DNA of 64,000 nt from Heterohyrax brucei (GCA_028571685.1 CM053141.1:54062333-54126332); one strand, 5' to 3'. Positions 21,673 to 33,292 are shown, counted from the stretch's first letter. Numbers and translations are program-made. Notes: generated by a model not told the origin, from the sequence alone.

Positions 21673-23655
21673 CTATTCAATAATCAGTGAAGAAAAATAT
21701 GCTCACATGAATCAGAGAATCAGTAGTGAGTGTGAGACATATCTTAACCATCATAAAAAGGCATGAAAACATACAAACAACCCTAAAAATGTATTTGTGA
21801 AAGTTCACAGTTTATATTGGTATAGTAGGATTCTGTCTTTTGGCACCAGGAAAAAATACACATTAGTTATAATTTCATTTCTCATTAAAAATTATACATA
21901 GCTCTTACTAAACAATGATGCATAGTTTTACAATGCTAGCATTGATATATTCTTAATTATAGAAAACACAGTAAATAAATAATGCTATAAAAAGTCTTAC
22001 AAAGAATTGGGCCCAGATAGAAGAATTCATATAAGAATAGAAGGCATAAAAGTAAACAAAAGGGTTTTGTGTTTGTTTTTGTTTTTTGAAGGGGTAGGCT
22101 AGGGGTAGACCAATGTAAGCAGAGTCAGCAAATGCGCACTCCTAAAGATACTTCTGCTCACCGTATTTTCAATTCATTATTTAATGATGGCAAGTTCAAC
22201 ATCAGAGCTTTATTTCTTCAGCCTCAGTCTCACACATTGAAAATGAGAGTCAGATTTAAACTTCACCTAAGAAGGTTAACATTTCAGTTTTCATTACTAC
22301 TTGCCCCTTACTGGGAATAAATTCATCAAATTGTCTTTAACCCATTAGCGCTGGTAGGACTGTAGGAATGTGTGAGGAGTTCACTTTTGGGAGTACAGGT
22401 GGGGAAGGAAAAGAATGTTCTGTAGCATAAGTGAGCGAGGAGCCAGAGGGGGCAGCTTAAGAACCAAATGATGTGCACTTCCAATTGTGTTTGCGTGTAG
22501 TTTAACATTCTGATTACGTAAGATTAAAATTCAAGTGGAAACAATTACTTTTTTAATACCACTTGAAACAATAAATAATACGAGTTCAGCCTCTCTAGAA
22601 AGATCAGCAGGGAGCAATTCTATGTGGAAGACAGTAGGAGCTGACTGCAAACTGAATATTGACACTCTGCCCTGCTGTCTCCAGCAGGGTATTAAGTATC
22701 AGCTTCCTCAAAGGTTGGTGCCGCCTTTCTGCTTTGGAGCACCACAAACCAGAATTAATTGCAAATCAATCGAACAAAGTACAACTGATCAGTAAACCAA
22801 TTCGTAATTTTAGCTGTTCATCTTTTCTTCATTTACTAGAAGAAAAGTGGGAAATGGAAGTACTCTTGTTCCAGTCTTTCCCTCACTTCCCTCTGCCTCC
22901 TTACTGATACTACAGAACATTCTTATATAAGCTGTGCTAAAAACATATGTTGCATGAAACGTACTGTACAGATAGCTTTTGAATTTCTGTACTTTAAGCT
23001 GGAAGTGTACATTAATTTTGACAAAGAATTGCAGAGAAAAAACACTGATTTTCCTATGTTGTGAGTTCTATTTTAAAAACATTGTTTAAGAAAAAATAAT
23101 GCAATTCTTTTTACTGTTTGTGTTATTACACTAGTTCATCTCTTAAACTACAGATACATGAATGTCTTCAATTAAAGAATAATGCTTAGAAAACATGTCA
23201 GTACTTTCCAAAATTTCTTTATGTATGTGGTACATTTACTTCCAATAATGATTGGTATATAGCTATAATATTATAAACTTACATGCAAAAACAAGTCTCT
23301 ATTTACAGCTGGCTCTCTTACCTGTAAGTGCCGAATGAGCTCACTCTGATAGTTTGTGAAAGGAGTTTCACTTATCTGTTAGGGACTGAAGAATTTACTT
23401 ATAATACTTTTTAGAAATATATTCTTTGTTATTTAATTGCAGGGCAGAACACCCATCTCCAGTAACCCATTGGGTTGGGTTTATATAAAATTATTCCGCT
23501 TGGAAAATAAATTAGAATCAAATTAATACTGCAATTCATAGACACAATAGGTTCTCAGTTTAGCTCAAGAGCAGGTATTTAAGGAGCTAAGCTGTCTTAT
23601 TATCTATTCAGGTCATTACTAGTACTGGTCCTGTGAGTACATATGGTAGCAAACA
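21673..23655. other. 2 kb repeat-poor stretch
   Basis: AT-rich, with no recognised interspersed repeat, exon or RNA gene. It includes a short GC-richer patch near 22340-22500. Confidence 0.45.
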
Positions 23656-23823
23656 AAACCGACAACCAAACTTGTTGCTGTTGAGTCAATTCCGATTGAT
23701 AGCAACTCTGTATAACAGAGCACAACTCCTTCACAGAGTTTTCAAGGAGTGACTGGTGTATTCAAACTACTAACCCTGTGGTTAGCAGCCAAGTTCTTAA
23801 CCACTGTACCACCAGGGCTCTGT
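23656..23823 (-). repeat. AfroSINE
   Basis: Antisense: gttgctgttgagtcaattcc, cagagttttcaaggagtgac, gtggttagcagccaagttc and the reversed head ccactgtaccaccagggctc. Confidence 0.9.
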
Positions 23824-24221
23824 AATTGATGGCAGCCAAGAAAAATATATTTTTATATATACCAGTTTAAAAAAAATAAGATTATTTGAGAGCACTTGAG
23901 ATTCCCATGGAAATTTATTCGGTGAACATGGTTACAATACTGTAGACTTTCATAAGCCCCTGATTATTAAAAATCAATAGTAGAGAATATCTAAATCATC
24001 CTCATGTTGCTCCTATTACTGGAATACAATTTACCTACCTATAAAAATCTTTCATTTCACAATAGATTTCCAAAGATAATAAATTTCAACAGAAAATTCT
24101 ATGACAAAGTTATAGGCTGTCTAAAAAAATTAAAAGAGAAAAAATAGGTGATGATTATTTTTCAATAAATATTCAAAGCTTGTTACAGAATTTCTTTAAT
24201 GATACTTCTATTTCTATGAAA
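23824..24221. other. AT-rich spacer
   Basis: No gene or recognised repeat. Confidence 0.45.
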
Positions 24222-24332
24222 GAATCCTGCCGATACAGTGGTTAAACATTCCACTGCCAAACAAAAGATCAGGCATTCAAATTCTATGAAGCCATTCTGC
24301 TGAAGACAAGATCAGCAATCTGTTCCTACAGG
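24222..24332 (+). repeat. AfroSINE head fragment
   Basis: Sense: aatcctgccgatacagtggt, aagatcaggcattcaaattc, gaagacaagatcagcaatct. The 3' half is missing where L1 sequence starts. Confidence 0.65.
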
Positions 24333-25015
24333 ATCATATCCTTGGAATCTCTATGAATCCAACTTGGTCGTGATGATTTTTTTTTTTTTTTGATATGTTG
24401 TTGAATTCTACTGGCTAGTATTTTGTTGAAGATTTTTGCATCTAAGTTCATGAGAGCAGTTGGTCTGTCATTCTCCTTTTTGTTTGGTCTCACCCTGGAT
24501 TCTGCTGACTTCATAGAATAAATTTGGGAATATTCCATCGCTTTCTGTACTGTGAAATAATCTTATTCGTATTGGTGTTAACTCTTCTCTAAAAGCTTGG
24601 TAGAATTCTGTGGTGAAGCCATCTGGGCCAAGGCTTTTTTTGGTTGGTATTTTTGGAACGACTTTTTCAATCTCTTCCTTTGTAATGGGTTTATTAAGTT
24701 GTTCTGCTTCACCTTGTGATAATATTTGTAGGTGATATGAATCTAGGAATTTGTCCATTTCCTCTAGGTTTTCAAATTTGTTATAGTCTTTTGTAGTATT
24801 CTGTTATGATACTTTTGATTTCTGTTGGATATGTTGTGACATCCTGCTTCTCATTTCTTGAGTTACTGGTTTCCTTTCCTGTTTTTCTTCAGTAAGTTTA
24901 GCCAATGGTTTATCAATTTTGTTGATCTTTTCAAAAAGTCAGTTTTGGTCTTTTCCATTTTTTCAATTGTTTTTTTATTCTCTAATTCATTTAGTTCTGC
25001 TCTAATGTTTTTTTA
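24333..25015 (-). mobile_element. L1 ORF2 fragment (reverse transcriptase region)
   Basis: The minus strand encodes the L1 ORF2 stretch before and into the RT domain. Near 24600-24650 it reads [18 protein letters not shown], the conserved segment usually KSPGPDGFTAEFYQ, and near 24430-24470 it reads [20 protein letters not shown] ([20 protein letters not shown] in intact L1s). Frameshifts and a T15 run at 24378-24392 disrupt it. Confidence 0.85.
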
Positions 25016-25019
25016 ATTT

Positions 25020-25580
25020 AATTTTTTATTTTTTTATTTAATATGACTGAGTGATAATGTACATTCCCATATAAAGTTACATGTCCACATATATGCAGCT
25101 TCCACTGCTCTCCCTGTCCGGTGACTGCACACTATTCCTGTCTGCTCCATACATGTCTCATCCTCCCAACAACCTCCTTTCCCCTCCTCTCCGTCCACTC
25201 CCCTTCCTCCAGCCAGAGGTCAGCAAGATGATATCCTATAGATGTATAGAACCATAAAGTGCTTCCAATATATGGTCACTCTGCATTGCCAAGTCCAATC
25301 CATTTGTGTCCAAAGAGTGGATCCTCATTATGATTTATGGGTAAGGGCAGTATCAGGGAAAAGCTGCCAAGCTGCCATCTGAGGGCACAGCAAATGGTCC
25401 CAACTCTGCTCCAATCTTTATGATCTGTTTTCTTCCAGTGCCTGAGGAGTTCTTCTCTTGCTCTCCTACTAGAATCCCCATGAGACATTTCTACTCTGAG
25501 CTGGAATAAACTCTGCAGCATACAACAACCATCTTTCCAAGATTCTTTGCTCAAAACCATGTGCTTCATCCATTGTCAGG
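25020..25580 (-). mobile_element. L1 3' UTR, second type
   Basis: Antisense. Read on the minus strand: gcaatgcagagtgaccata, actttatggttctatacatc, ggatgagacatgtatggagc, gcagtggaagctgcatat and an AT-rich tail. The same module occurs at 32820, 53344 and 55638 in sense. At 55638 it follows L1 ORF2, which supports calling it an L1 3' UTR. In this copy it lies upstream (on the minus strand) of ORF2, so two insertions abut. Confidence 0.65.
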
Positions 25581-25825
25581 AAAACAGTATGATTGTATAA
25601 CAAGAAACGATTCATTCCAGAAGTAGATATCCAAGGAAAAATTTAAGAGAAACTATCTGTAGTAGTCAAAGACAAGCAAAGCAACCCAAGGCATTTTCTA
25701 AAAATCACACGAGAGTCATTGAATGATTACGTGACTAAATTATTACAAGTATAATAAAAACTGAATAATTACAGTAACTGTCATTCTTTGAGAAGGACTT
25801 GGAGTAAAAATGGTTTTGGGTGGCA
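25581..25825. other. Spacer, nothing recognised
   Basis: AT-rich; no gene or repeat identified. Confidence 0.4.
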
Positions 25826-26350
25826 TCATGGATTAAATTGTGGCCCCCCAAAAATACAAGTAGCAATTAGTCTGGGCCATGTTTCTCAGTATTGTGTGAT
25901 TGCCCTTCATTTTGTGATTTTTCCTGTGCTGTAAATCATAATCTCTGTCTCTGGTTAATAGATGATTATGTTAAAGAGGATTAGAATGGTACTGTAACAC
26001 CCTCCCTGCTTCAATGTAAAGGAAGTTTCCCTAGAGTGTGGCTCATACCTTTATACTTTCATCCTACAAGAGATAAAATGAAAGAGAAACAAACCTACAA
26101 ACAGGAACCTCATACTATAAAGAAAGCGTCCTTCCGAGCTGAGGTTCCTGTGCCGAGATGCTCTGTGACCAAAGATTGATGCAATACAAAGATTTTCCTC
26201 CAGAGCCTAAAAAGAAGAAAGGCACTCCCCCAGATAAGACACCCTGAATTCAGACTTGTAGCCTACTGGATTGTGTAAGAATAAACTTTTCTTTGTTAAC
26301 GCCTTCTACTTATGGCATTTCTGTTACAGCAGTACTGGATGACTCCAATA
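25826..26350 (+). mobile_element. Solo LTR, MaLR/ERVL-like fossil
   Basis: Near full-length sense copy: catggattaaattgtggcc at the start, cagtattgtgtgattgccc, gattttcctccagagccta, agacaccctgaattcagac, an aataaa-type signal in gaataaacttttctttg and the end tggcatttctgttacagcag. It is non-coding, without internal region, and old. Confidence 0.7.
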
Positions 26351-27125
26351 GTTGGTAAACAGCAGACATTGTCAAATATTTCTACCCTAGTTTAATTAGG
26401 TTTCCATATGTTCACTTTGTAATTCAGATTACCAAATTCAGAGTGCAAACAGAATCCTAAATTGATGAAATCGCAACATCTGAGCTCTCATTTATAATTC
26501 AGTACCATGTAGGCAAAGTTTATTAGATTGGACAGGCATATTTCTAGGAACTGTAGAACTTTAAGAATACCTGCAGAAGTATGCATTTGAGGAGACTTAG
26601 GAGAATTAGTTATGAATTTTAAAACCAAGTGAATGATGCCATATTTTAAGTTTTCTCAGAAAGCTCATGTCTTTTCATTATTACCCTGAAAAACAATAGA
26701 ATATTTAATGATCCAATCATGAATAGAAGGTAACTACAGATTCATTCTGCTTTTACCACATTACAAATTTTGGATTGGGGGGGATGGACAGGAAGGGAGG
26801 AAAAATAAGGGGGTATAGAGACAGAGTAGCTAACAAGAATATCACAGTTTTTCATCATACTGTTGTAGCCACTGGTCAGAGATGAAGATTTCACAGCTAC
26901 TGAGAAAAGGAGGACTCCTCTGCCTGCTGCTGAACAGCTGCCACCACCTCTCCATAGGTAGCTGTAACAGGCAATGATGTTACATACAGACAAAAAGATT
27001 TTAATTTGTTGGATATTACCTCCATCCTTGTAAGTCAAATGTTACACTTGGATTTATACACTAAATGGAAGAGTGTCCACCCAAGTGTAAGTATCTGGGA
27101 AGACTGTCACTTTTATCTTTGGTCT
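26351..27125. other. Repeat-poor, no gene recognised
   Basis: No exon or repeat that I can support. A G-rich run (gattggggggga) lies near 26772. Confidence 0.4.
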
Positions 27126-27179
27126 ATAGGTTGTATGAGTCGCTCCGACTCGTCGGCACTTGACTGGCATAGGTTGTAT
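27126..27179 (+). mobile_element. 32 bp micro-insertion with 11 bp target duplication
   Basis: ataggttgtat occurs exactly at 27126-27136 and 27169-27179. The 32 bp between (27137-27168) read gagtcgctccgactcg then tcggcacttgactggc, again just the 3' extremity of a SINE/RTE-type element. It starts slightly further upstream in the element than the copy at 1712 and shows two apparent point differences from the shared core. Confidence 0.75.
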
Positions 27180-28608
27180 TGTCACTCTGAGGTCAAAGTC
27201 TATATTTTTATATCTTTTAAACTTCTCTCTAAGAAATAACACTGAGAATACTACCTAAATCAAAAGTAGGAGCATTTATAAGTTTATGCTCTAGTAGTAC
27301 ATTCATGTTCATTCAATAATATAATGTTTTCTCTTCTAAATAGTTTAAGCAGCTTGAACTTGACAAATTGTATTCAATATAAAGATACAATTCTGATCAC
27401 TTATTTCAAACATGAAAATAAACAGTAGCACTGATACTCTTCAGTTATCAACAGTAGATGTCTACTTCCTTCTACACATGGTTCTGTGGCTGAATTTTCT
27501 CTTGGGGAACGTAGGTTGTCACAAGATAGTTCAGAGACACAGCTATTACTTCAAGAACTTTGACTGCTTTATTGTGGGAGACAGCATCATGACACAGAGC
27601 TCCCCAAACCCAAAATTTTCAAGAACAGTGCAAGTTAATGCTGTCAAGGATAAGATATTATTGTTGCAAACTGCCTTCTCTAGCCACAACTTTTGTTACC
27701 TGTTATTTGCATTACAGTACAGAAAGATAATTTCAATGATCAGTGCAGCATTGTACCACTCTTCAACATCTTCATTACAAAATAAAGAATGAGGTCAAAA
27801 CATTGCCTTTATTACTGTTAGGGGCCAATTTGGAGGACTTGGCTTTAGATCTTTTTACCAATTGGGCCTATACTACAAAATACCATTTACGGCAATGCAG
27901 TACTAGCATGTGTCTTCCCTCATAGAAAGGACCTTCCCGGGTTGGATTTACGACACGAAGGAGCAGCCAGGAAGGCATTCTTCTTCAGTCAAGCTTATTC
28001 TCGAGACAAAAGAAAAGGACAGATATCAACTGGGCATACATACTTGAATTATTCTTCTCACAACAATTCCTCAATCTCTCTAAGTTCATAATAAGTGAAG
28101 AAAAAAATGAGTTAAAACAGTGTGCTTAGGGAACTCCTTCAACACACAAGACAGCAGAAAACACGTTTCCCTCTAACACAGAGATGTACTTCCATAATCC
28201 TTTATGCATTATTTCAAATCCACTTAAAAATGCACAGCTTTCTTCTCTGGCTATAAAACTTCAACAGAACAGATATTATTCTGTTTACTTCTCCTACTCG
28301 GGGTGAATACGTATTATTTTTGTTACAGACACCAACCTGCTATGTTGCTGATTAAGCTACTTTCTCTTAGTTCTAATTCATACTTTGAAGTATGGCTCTG
28401 GGGTGTTGGTGCTGGGACTCTCCAAATCGTATGTTTCCTTTCACACATGGTTTTTTGTTAGGTTTTACCTATGAGTTGCACTAAGGCAGCAAGAGGAAGG
28501 AGAAAGGATATGCTTTTATTTGTTTGTTTGCCTTCTCCCTCCTCACAGAATCATATCAACAGTAGGTGTAGGCCTCCAACTTCTTTTCACTTCTACAGAA
28601 CTAGCCTG
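27180..28608. other. 1.4 kb without recognised gene or repeat
   Basis: AT-rich; a 126-codon open frame at 27412-27792 has no recognisable domain and no splice or translation context that would support it. Confidence 0.45.
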
Positions 28609-29120
28609 TTTTAGTCAAGTAGTGCTGCTCTAACAAAATAACACAATGTGGGTGGCTTTAACAAGAATAGTTTATTCTTAAACAGTCCAGTAGGGTACCA
28701 GTCCAAATTCAGGGTGTCTGCTCCACAGGAAGGCTTTCCCTCTGTCAGTTCTGGAGGAAAGTCCTTGTGTTGCATCAGTCTTTGATCAGGGAGCATCTTG
28801 GCCCAGGAATCTCAGGTCTGAAGGATGCACTATTCTCCTGGTGTTACTTTCTTGATGGTGTGAGATTCTCAATTCTTGCTTCCCTCTCCTTTTATTTCTT
28901 GTAGGATGAAAGGATAAAGGGTGGTGAAAGCCATACTCCAGGGAAACTCCCTTTGAAATAGAGCAAGGTAAACTTAGGAAGGGATTTATAATCCCATCGT
29001 AATTCTTTTTAACATACAACATAGGAAAAATCACAAAGTGGAGGACAATCATAAAACATTGAGAGTCATGGCCCAGCCAAATGGCTACACACATTTTGGG
29101 GGGACACAGTTCACACCATG
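28609..29120 (-). mobile_element. Solo LTR, MaLR/ERVL-like fossil
   Basis: Near full-length antisense copy: ttttagtcaagtagtgctgc, gtccaaattcagggtgtctg, agttctggaggaaagtcctt, ctccagggaaactccctttg and ggggggacacagttcacacc. It is a non-coding solo LTR of the same family as 10597 and 47708, and old. Confidence 0.7.
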
Positions 29121-29450
29121 ACACAGCCTGAGCTCTCTTTGCTAAGTGCTCTTCTCCCAGCTTCTGAATTTTGATGAACTCCTCACTTCTGTTGTTTTCT
29201 GTGTGTCCGTTGGTGTTTTCTTCTTGTTCTGAACCTTCCTTACTTGTATAACCAAATTCTAATATTCAGTTTCCTTTATAAAGACATTTACGGCACCTTC
29301 TCTTTTCTTCACTAGAGCATGGCTGATACAGGTGTGATATCCTAGAAATTGCTGGATGTGTTACACAGTGTATATATGATATATGACCACATTACCAGTT
29401 GTAGTTGACACTGCATCTGGACCAGTAGCACTGATACTGTCATAGTATAA
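29121..29450. other. No gene or repeat recognised
   Basis: Spacer between LTR and SINE. Confidence 0.4.
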
Positions 29451-29454
29451 CTGT

Positions 29455-29600
29455 TGTCACGACAGTTTTCAATGGCTGATTTTTCAGAGCTAGATTGTTA
29501 GGCTTGCCTTCTGAAGAACTTCTGAATGGGCTCAAACCTTTAAACTTTTGTTTCATAGCTAAGTGTGCTACAATGTGTACAACCCAGAGCTGTCTGTAAA
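29455..29600 (-). repeat. AfroSINE class 2, partial
   Basis: Antisense: gttttcaatggctgattttt, aggcttgccttctgaagaac, gaatgggctcaaacctttaa. It matches the reversed central and head part of the long class as at 9286. Confidence 0.6.
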
Positions 29601-29701
29601 CCACACCACTTGTCTGAAATATAAAAATTTCAGGATTCCAAACTATATCTCATACTAAGGACTTTGAATAAGGGATTGAAGAAATACAGATTCTTGGTGC
29701 A

Positions 29702-29852
29702 TTTTGAATACCTACGTCAGTATCATCTGGGTTGGTTTTTTTAAAGGCACCTTGTGGGGATCATTAGAGACCTCAAACTATCTGTGGATATGGCCTAGAA
29801 GCCAACATTATTAAACAATTTCTCTGAGTAATTCCTATTGCCATCCATAGAA
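29702..29852 (+). mobile_element. MER5A-like hAT DNA transposon
   Basis: tgcattttgaatacctacg, tcagtatcatctgggttgg and ttattaaacaatttctctga follow the order of the MER5A consensus (catcagaatcacctgg ... ctaacaagttcccaggtga), though much decayed. It is ancient and inactive. Confidence 0.4.
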
Positions 29853-29917
29853 GATAACCCTCATCTGTCAAGTGGAAAACAAAGGGCTACATAAACTTTA
29901 GAAACTTTATAAGATTC

Positions 29918-30084
29918 CTGAACCCAAATCAAACCAAACTTGTTGCCTTGAAATTGATTCCAACTAATAGTGACACTATAGCACAAAGCATAACTGTTCT
30001 ATAGGGTTTTCAAGGAATGGCTCAAACTGCCAATCCTTGGTTAGCAGCCAAGCTCTTAACCACTGTACCACCTGGGCTCTGTGT
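29918..30084 (-). repeat. AfroSINE
   Basis: Antisense: accaaacttgttgccttgaa, gggttttcaaggaatggctc, ttggttagcagccaagctc and ccactgtaccacctgggct. Confidence 0.85.
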
Positions 30085-30085
30085 A

Positions 30086-30394
30086 AGATTTCCTGGGGCT
30101 GCTATAATGAAACATCACAAACTAGATGGCTTATGAGTACAGGAATCTACTGTTTCATAGTTCTGGCCCAAATTCAGGGCATCAGAAGAGCCATGTTCCC
30201 TCTGTCCACTCTAGAGGAGATCCTTTTTATTATTACTATTTTTTTTTTACCTCCCTCAACTTCTGGTAACCCCGGGTGTCCCTTGGTGTGCAGATGCATC
30301 TCACATGACTGTCATTTCTGTTTCTTCTATTTCTCTTCTCCTCTTTTACAAGGACACCACTACATAGGATTAAGGACATATCTTGCTCAGAATA
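30086..30394 (-). mobile_element. LTR fossil (MaLR/ERVL-like), outer piece 1
   Basis: Antisense LTR: ttcctggggctgctataatg, gcccaaattcagggcatc and acaaggacaccactacatag. It stops where a class-2 SINE starts and resumes at 31985, making this the oldest layer of a three-deep nest. Confidence 0.65.
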
Positions 30395-30546
30395 GAAGTC
30401 TATGGGTGGCATAAATGGTTAAGCACTCAACTACTAGCCAAGATATATGTACTCATACAGAGGCACCTTAGAAGACAGGCTTGAAGATCTGCTTTTGAAA
30501 AGCCACATCCTTGAAAACTTCATTGTGCAGATCTACTCTGCATACA
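30395..30546 (+). repeat. AfroSINE class 2, 5' part, split by RTE
   Basis: Sense: tctatgggtggcataaatgg, cagaggcaccttagaagaca, agatctgcttttgaaaagcc, up to actctgcataca. Its 3' part resumes at 31902 after the RTE. Confidence 0.8.
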
Positions 30547-31901
30547 GAAGACAGTTACCTGGCCAACTGACTGGAAGAGATACATAATTATGCCTGTTTC
30601 AAAGAAAAGTAATCCAAAAGAATGCAGAAATTACCAAACAATATCATTAATATCACACACAAATAAAATTTTGCTCAAAATCATTCAGCAGCAACTCCAA
30701 CAGTATGTTGACTAGGAACTGCCAGAAATTCAAGCTAGATTTAGAAGAGGATGTGGAACCAGGGATACCATTGCTGATGTCAAATAGATCTTGGCTGAAA
30801 GCAGAAAATACCAGAAAGATGTCCACCTGTGTTTCACTGACTGTGCAAAGGCATTTGACTTATGGATCATAACAAATTATGGCTAACATTGAAGAGAATG
30901 GGAATTTCAGAACACTTAATTGTGCTCTTAAGGAATCTGTACGTGGATCAAGAGGGAGCCATGCAAACAGAACAAGGGGACACTGCATGATTTAAATGCA
31001 GGAAAGGGGTATGCCAGGGTTGTATCATTTCACTATGCATTTTCAATCTGTATGCTGAACAAATAACCCAAGGAGATTATATGAAGAAGAACAAGGCATC
31101 AGGATTGGCAAACAACTCATTAACAACCTGCATTATGCAGGCAACACCACCTTGCTTGCTGGAAGTGAAGGAGATTTGGAATACTTACTGATGAAGACCA
31201 AGTCCCACGGCCTTCAGTGTGGATTGTACCTCAACATCAAGAAAACAGAAATCCTCACAGCTGGACCAGTAAGCAGCATCGCCATAAGTGGAGAAAGGAT
31301 TGAGGCTGTCAAGGATTTCATTTTACTCAGATCCACAATCAATACCCACGGGAGCAGCAGTCAAGAAATCAAACGATGCATTGCATTGGGAAAGTCTGCT
31401 GCAAAGGATCTCTTTGAAGTACTGAAAAGTAAAGGTGTCACCTTAAAGACTAAAGTGTGCCTGACCCAAGCCATGATATTGTCAATCACATCATATGATG
31501 TTAAAGTTGGACAATGAACAAGAAAAAGAATTATTGTCTTCGAATTGTGGCATTGGAGTAGAATATTGAACGTATCACAGACAGTCAAAAGGACAAATAG
31601 ATCTGTTCTGGAAGAAGTACAACTAGAGTCCTTCTTGGAAGCAAAGATGACACGATTGCATCTTACATGCTTTGGACAAGTTGTCCAGAAGGATCAGTCC
31701 CTGGAGAAGAACATGATGCTTGGTAGAGTGGAGGGTTAGGGAAAAAGAGGAAGACTCTCAAAGAGAGACACAGTGGCCACAATGATGAGCTTAAGCATAG
31801 AAACGATTGTGGATGTGGCGCAAGTCTAGGCAGTGTTTTGTTTTGTTGTGCATAGGATGGTTATGAGTTAGAAGACAGCACCTAACAGCAATAACAACAA
31901 C
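30547..31901 (+). mobile_element. RTE (BovB-type) LINE with exact 12 bp target duplication
   Basis: Sense, 5'-truncated, 1.36 kb, and the best-preserved RT-to-3'-end copy here. It runs from the start of RT (gactggaagagatacataat; ataccattgctgatgtcaaa) to the 3' end (gggatcagtccctgg equivalent near 31690, tail aacagcaataacaacaa). The target duplication actctgcataca lies at 30535-30546 and 31902-31913. Readable peptide includes NIKKTEILTAGPVSSIAISG and EIKRCIALGKSAAKDLFEVL. The RT active-site YADD reads YAGN near 31133-31144, so both catalytic aspartates are lost. Several frameshifts and stops. Confidence 0.9.
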
Positions 31902-31984
31902 ACTCTGCATACATGGAGTCAACATGAGTTGGTATCAACATGACAGCAACTAATAACAACAACTACTCATAACAAAAGCTACTC
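31902..31984 (+). repeat. AfroSINE class 2, 3' part
   Basis: Continues 30395-30546: ctctgcatacatggagtcaa, catgagttggtatcaacatg, acagcaactaataac. The duplicated actctgcataca marks the RTE insertion point. Confidence 0.8.
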
Positions 31985-32112
31985 TAGTATAGACTAATGC
32001 TGACCTAACTGACAATATCCTCAAAGACCTTATTTCCAAACAAAACCACATTTACAGGTACTAGGGTTAGAACTTCAAGGTATCTTTTGGGGGTAAATAC
32101 AATCTGTAACAG
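31985..32112 (-). mobile_element. LTR fossil (MaLR/ERVL-like), outer piece 2
   Basis: Collinear with 30086-30394: tatcctcaaagaccttattt, ggtactagggttagaacttc and tcttttgggggtaaatacaa, the reversed 5' end of the LTR. Confidence 0.65.
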
Positions 32113-32288
32113 TGACTACTCTCTTAAGTAAATACAGAAAAGCAAGAAACTGTTTCAGAAAGTTGGTTTTAAACACACAAAAGTCTGAATGTCTGGGGAA
32201 GAAAGAGAGGATAGTCTATTCTAACAGTTATATCAGCATTACATATTTTTTAGTTTCTACTAACCTCAACAAAAAATTATATTTATGG

Positions 32289-32752
32289 AGCATGATACTT
32301 ATATTTTCAGTTGCCTCATATACATGAGAAAGCTGGATGATAAATAAGGAAGACCAAAGAAGAATTTATGTCTTTGAATTATGGAGTTGGGGAAGAAATA
32401 TTGAACATACTATAGACAGCCAGAAGAATGAACACATCTGTTTTGGAAGAAGCCAGGGTGCTCCTTGGAATTGAGGATGATGGATGATGAGACTTCATCT
32501 CACATACTTTGGACATATTATCAAGAGGGACCACATACTATCATGGTGTCCCTGGAGAAGGACACCATGCTTGGTAAAGTAAGTCAGCAAAAGAGAGGAA
32601 GACTCTCAACAAGATGGATTGACAGTGGCTTTAACAAAGGACTCAATCACAACAATTGTGTAGATGGCACAGGACCTGGAAGTGTTTCATTCTGTTGTAC
32701 ATAGGGTCACTGGGTCGAAACTAATTCAGAGAGACTTAACAACAGCATAGTG
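32289..32752 (+). mobile_element. RTE LINE 3' end
   Basis: Sense: gagaaagctggatgataaat, tctttgaattatggagttgg, cacatactttggacatatta, gaggaagactctcaacaaga and tail gacttaacaacagc. It encodes decayed RT C-terminus and is 5'-truncated. Confidence 0.85.
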
Positions 32753-32807
32753 ACTGAGACAACTTTGGATCCTAGCTTACACTAGTATAGCCATTGAGAT
32801 TAACCAC

Positions 32808-33292
32808 AAGTGGCTCCCTACAATGTAGAAGCCCTGAGTAAACAAGAGAAAAAGAGGTGTGCAGTTCAACAATTCTACTAAAAGACCACAACTTATGGTC
32901 CAACAGCCTGGAGGGTCCCCTGGAAACATGGCCCCTAGACATGCTGCTGGCCCTGCCCAGAGGAAACCAATCAACTCTTCAGACAAGAATGGACTGGACT
33001 AGAGGACACAGTGTGACCATATAGTGTATGTACCTTATGGTTTTATACATCTATAGGAAGCTGTCCTACTGGCTTCTTTCTAGATGGGAGAGAAAAGGGT
33101 GGAGAGCAGGGGACAGGTGCTTGTTAAGAGAATACTGGAAGTACAGAGTGAGAAGGAAGAGTGTGCTGTCACAGGGTGGGGAGAGCAGATGCAGCTGAAG
33201 ATAAGCAGGCATGCAAAATTGATCTTTCCCTTAATCACAATTTAAAAAATTATACTTTCACTTAATCACAATTTTTAAAAAAGTGGCTCCCT
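32808..33292 (+). mobile_element. L1 3' UTR (second type) with 12 bp target duplication
   Basis: aagtggctccct occurs exactly at 32808-32819 and 33281-33292. The 461 bp between (32820-33280) contain the 3' UTR module: gtgtgaccatatagtgtatg, actggaagtacagagtgaga, agcaggcatgcaaaattgat, and an A-rich tail in which cacttaatcacaattt recurs. It is a short, cleanly bounded 5'-truncated L1 insertion. Confidence 0.8.

Noticed and set aside
24378-24392. T15 run as the reversed poly(A) tail of a retrocopy
   Set aside because: L1 ORF2 sequence is collinear on both sides (ttggtcgtgatga before, gatatgttgttgaattc after), so it is an internal T expansion rather than a tail.
27412-27792. 126-codon open frame in repeat-poor DNA
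   Set aside because: No recognisable domain, no splice or promoter context, and composition like the surrounding AT-rich DNA; frames of this length arise by chance in 64 kb.
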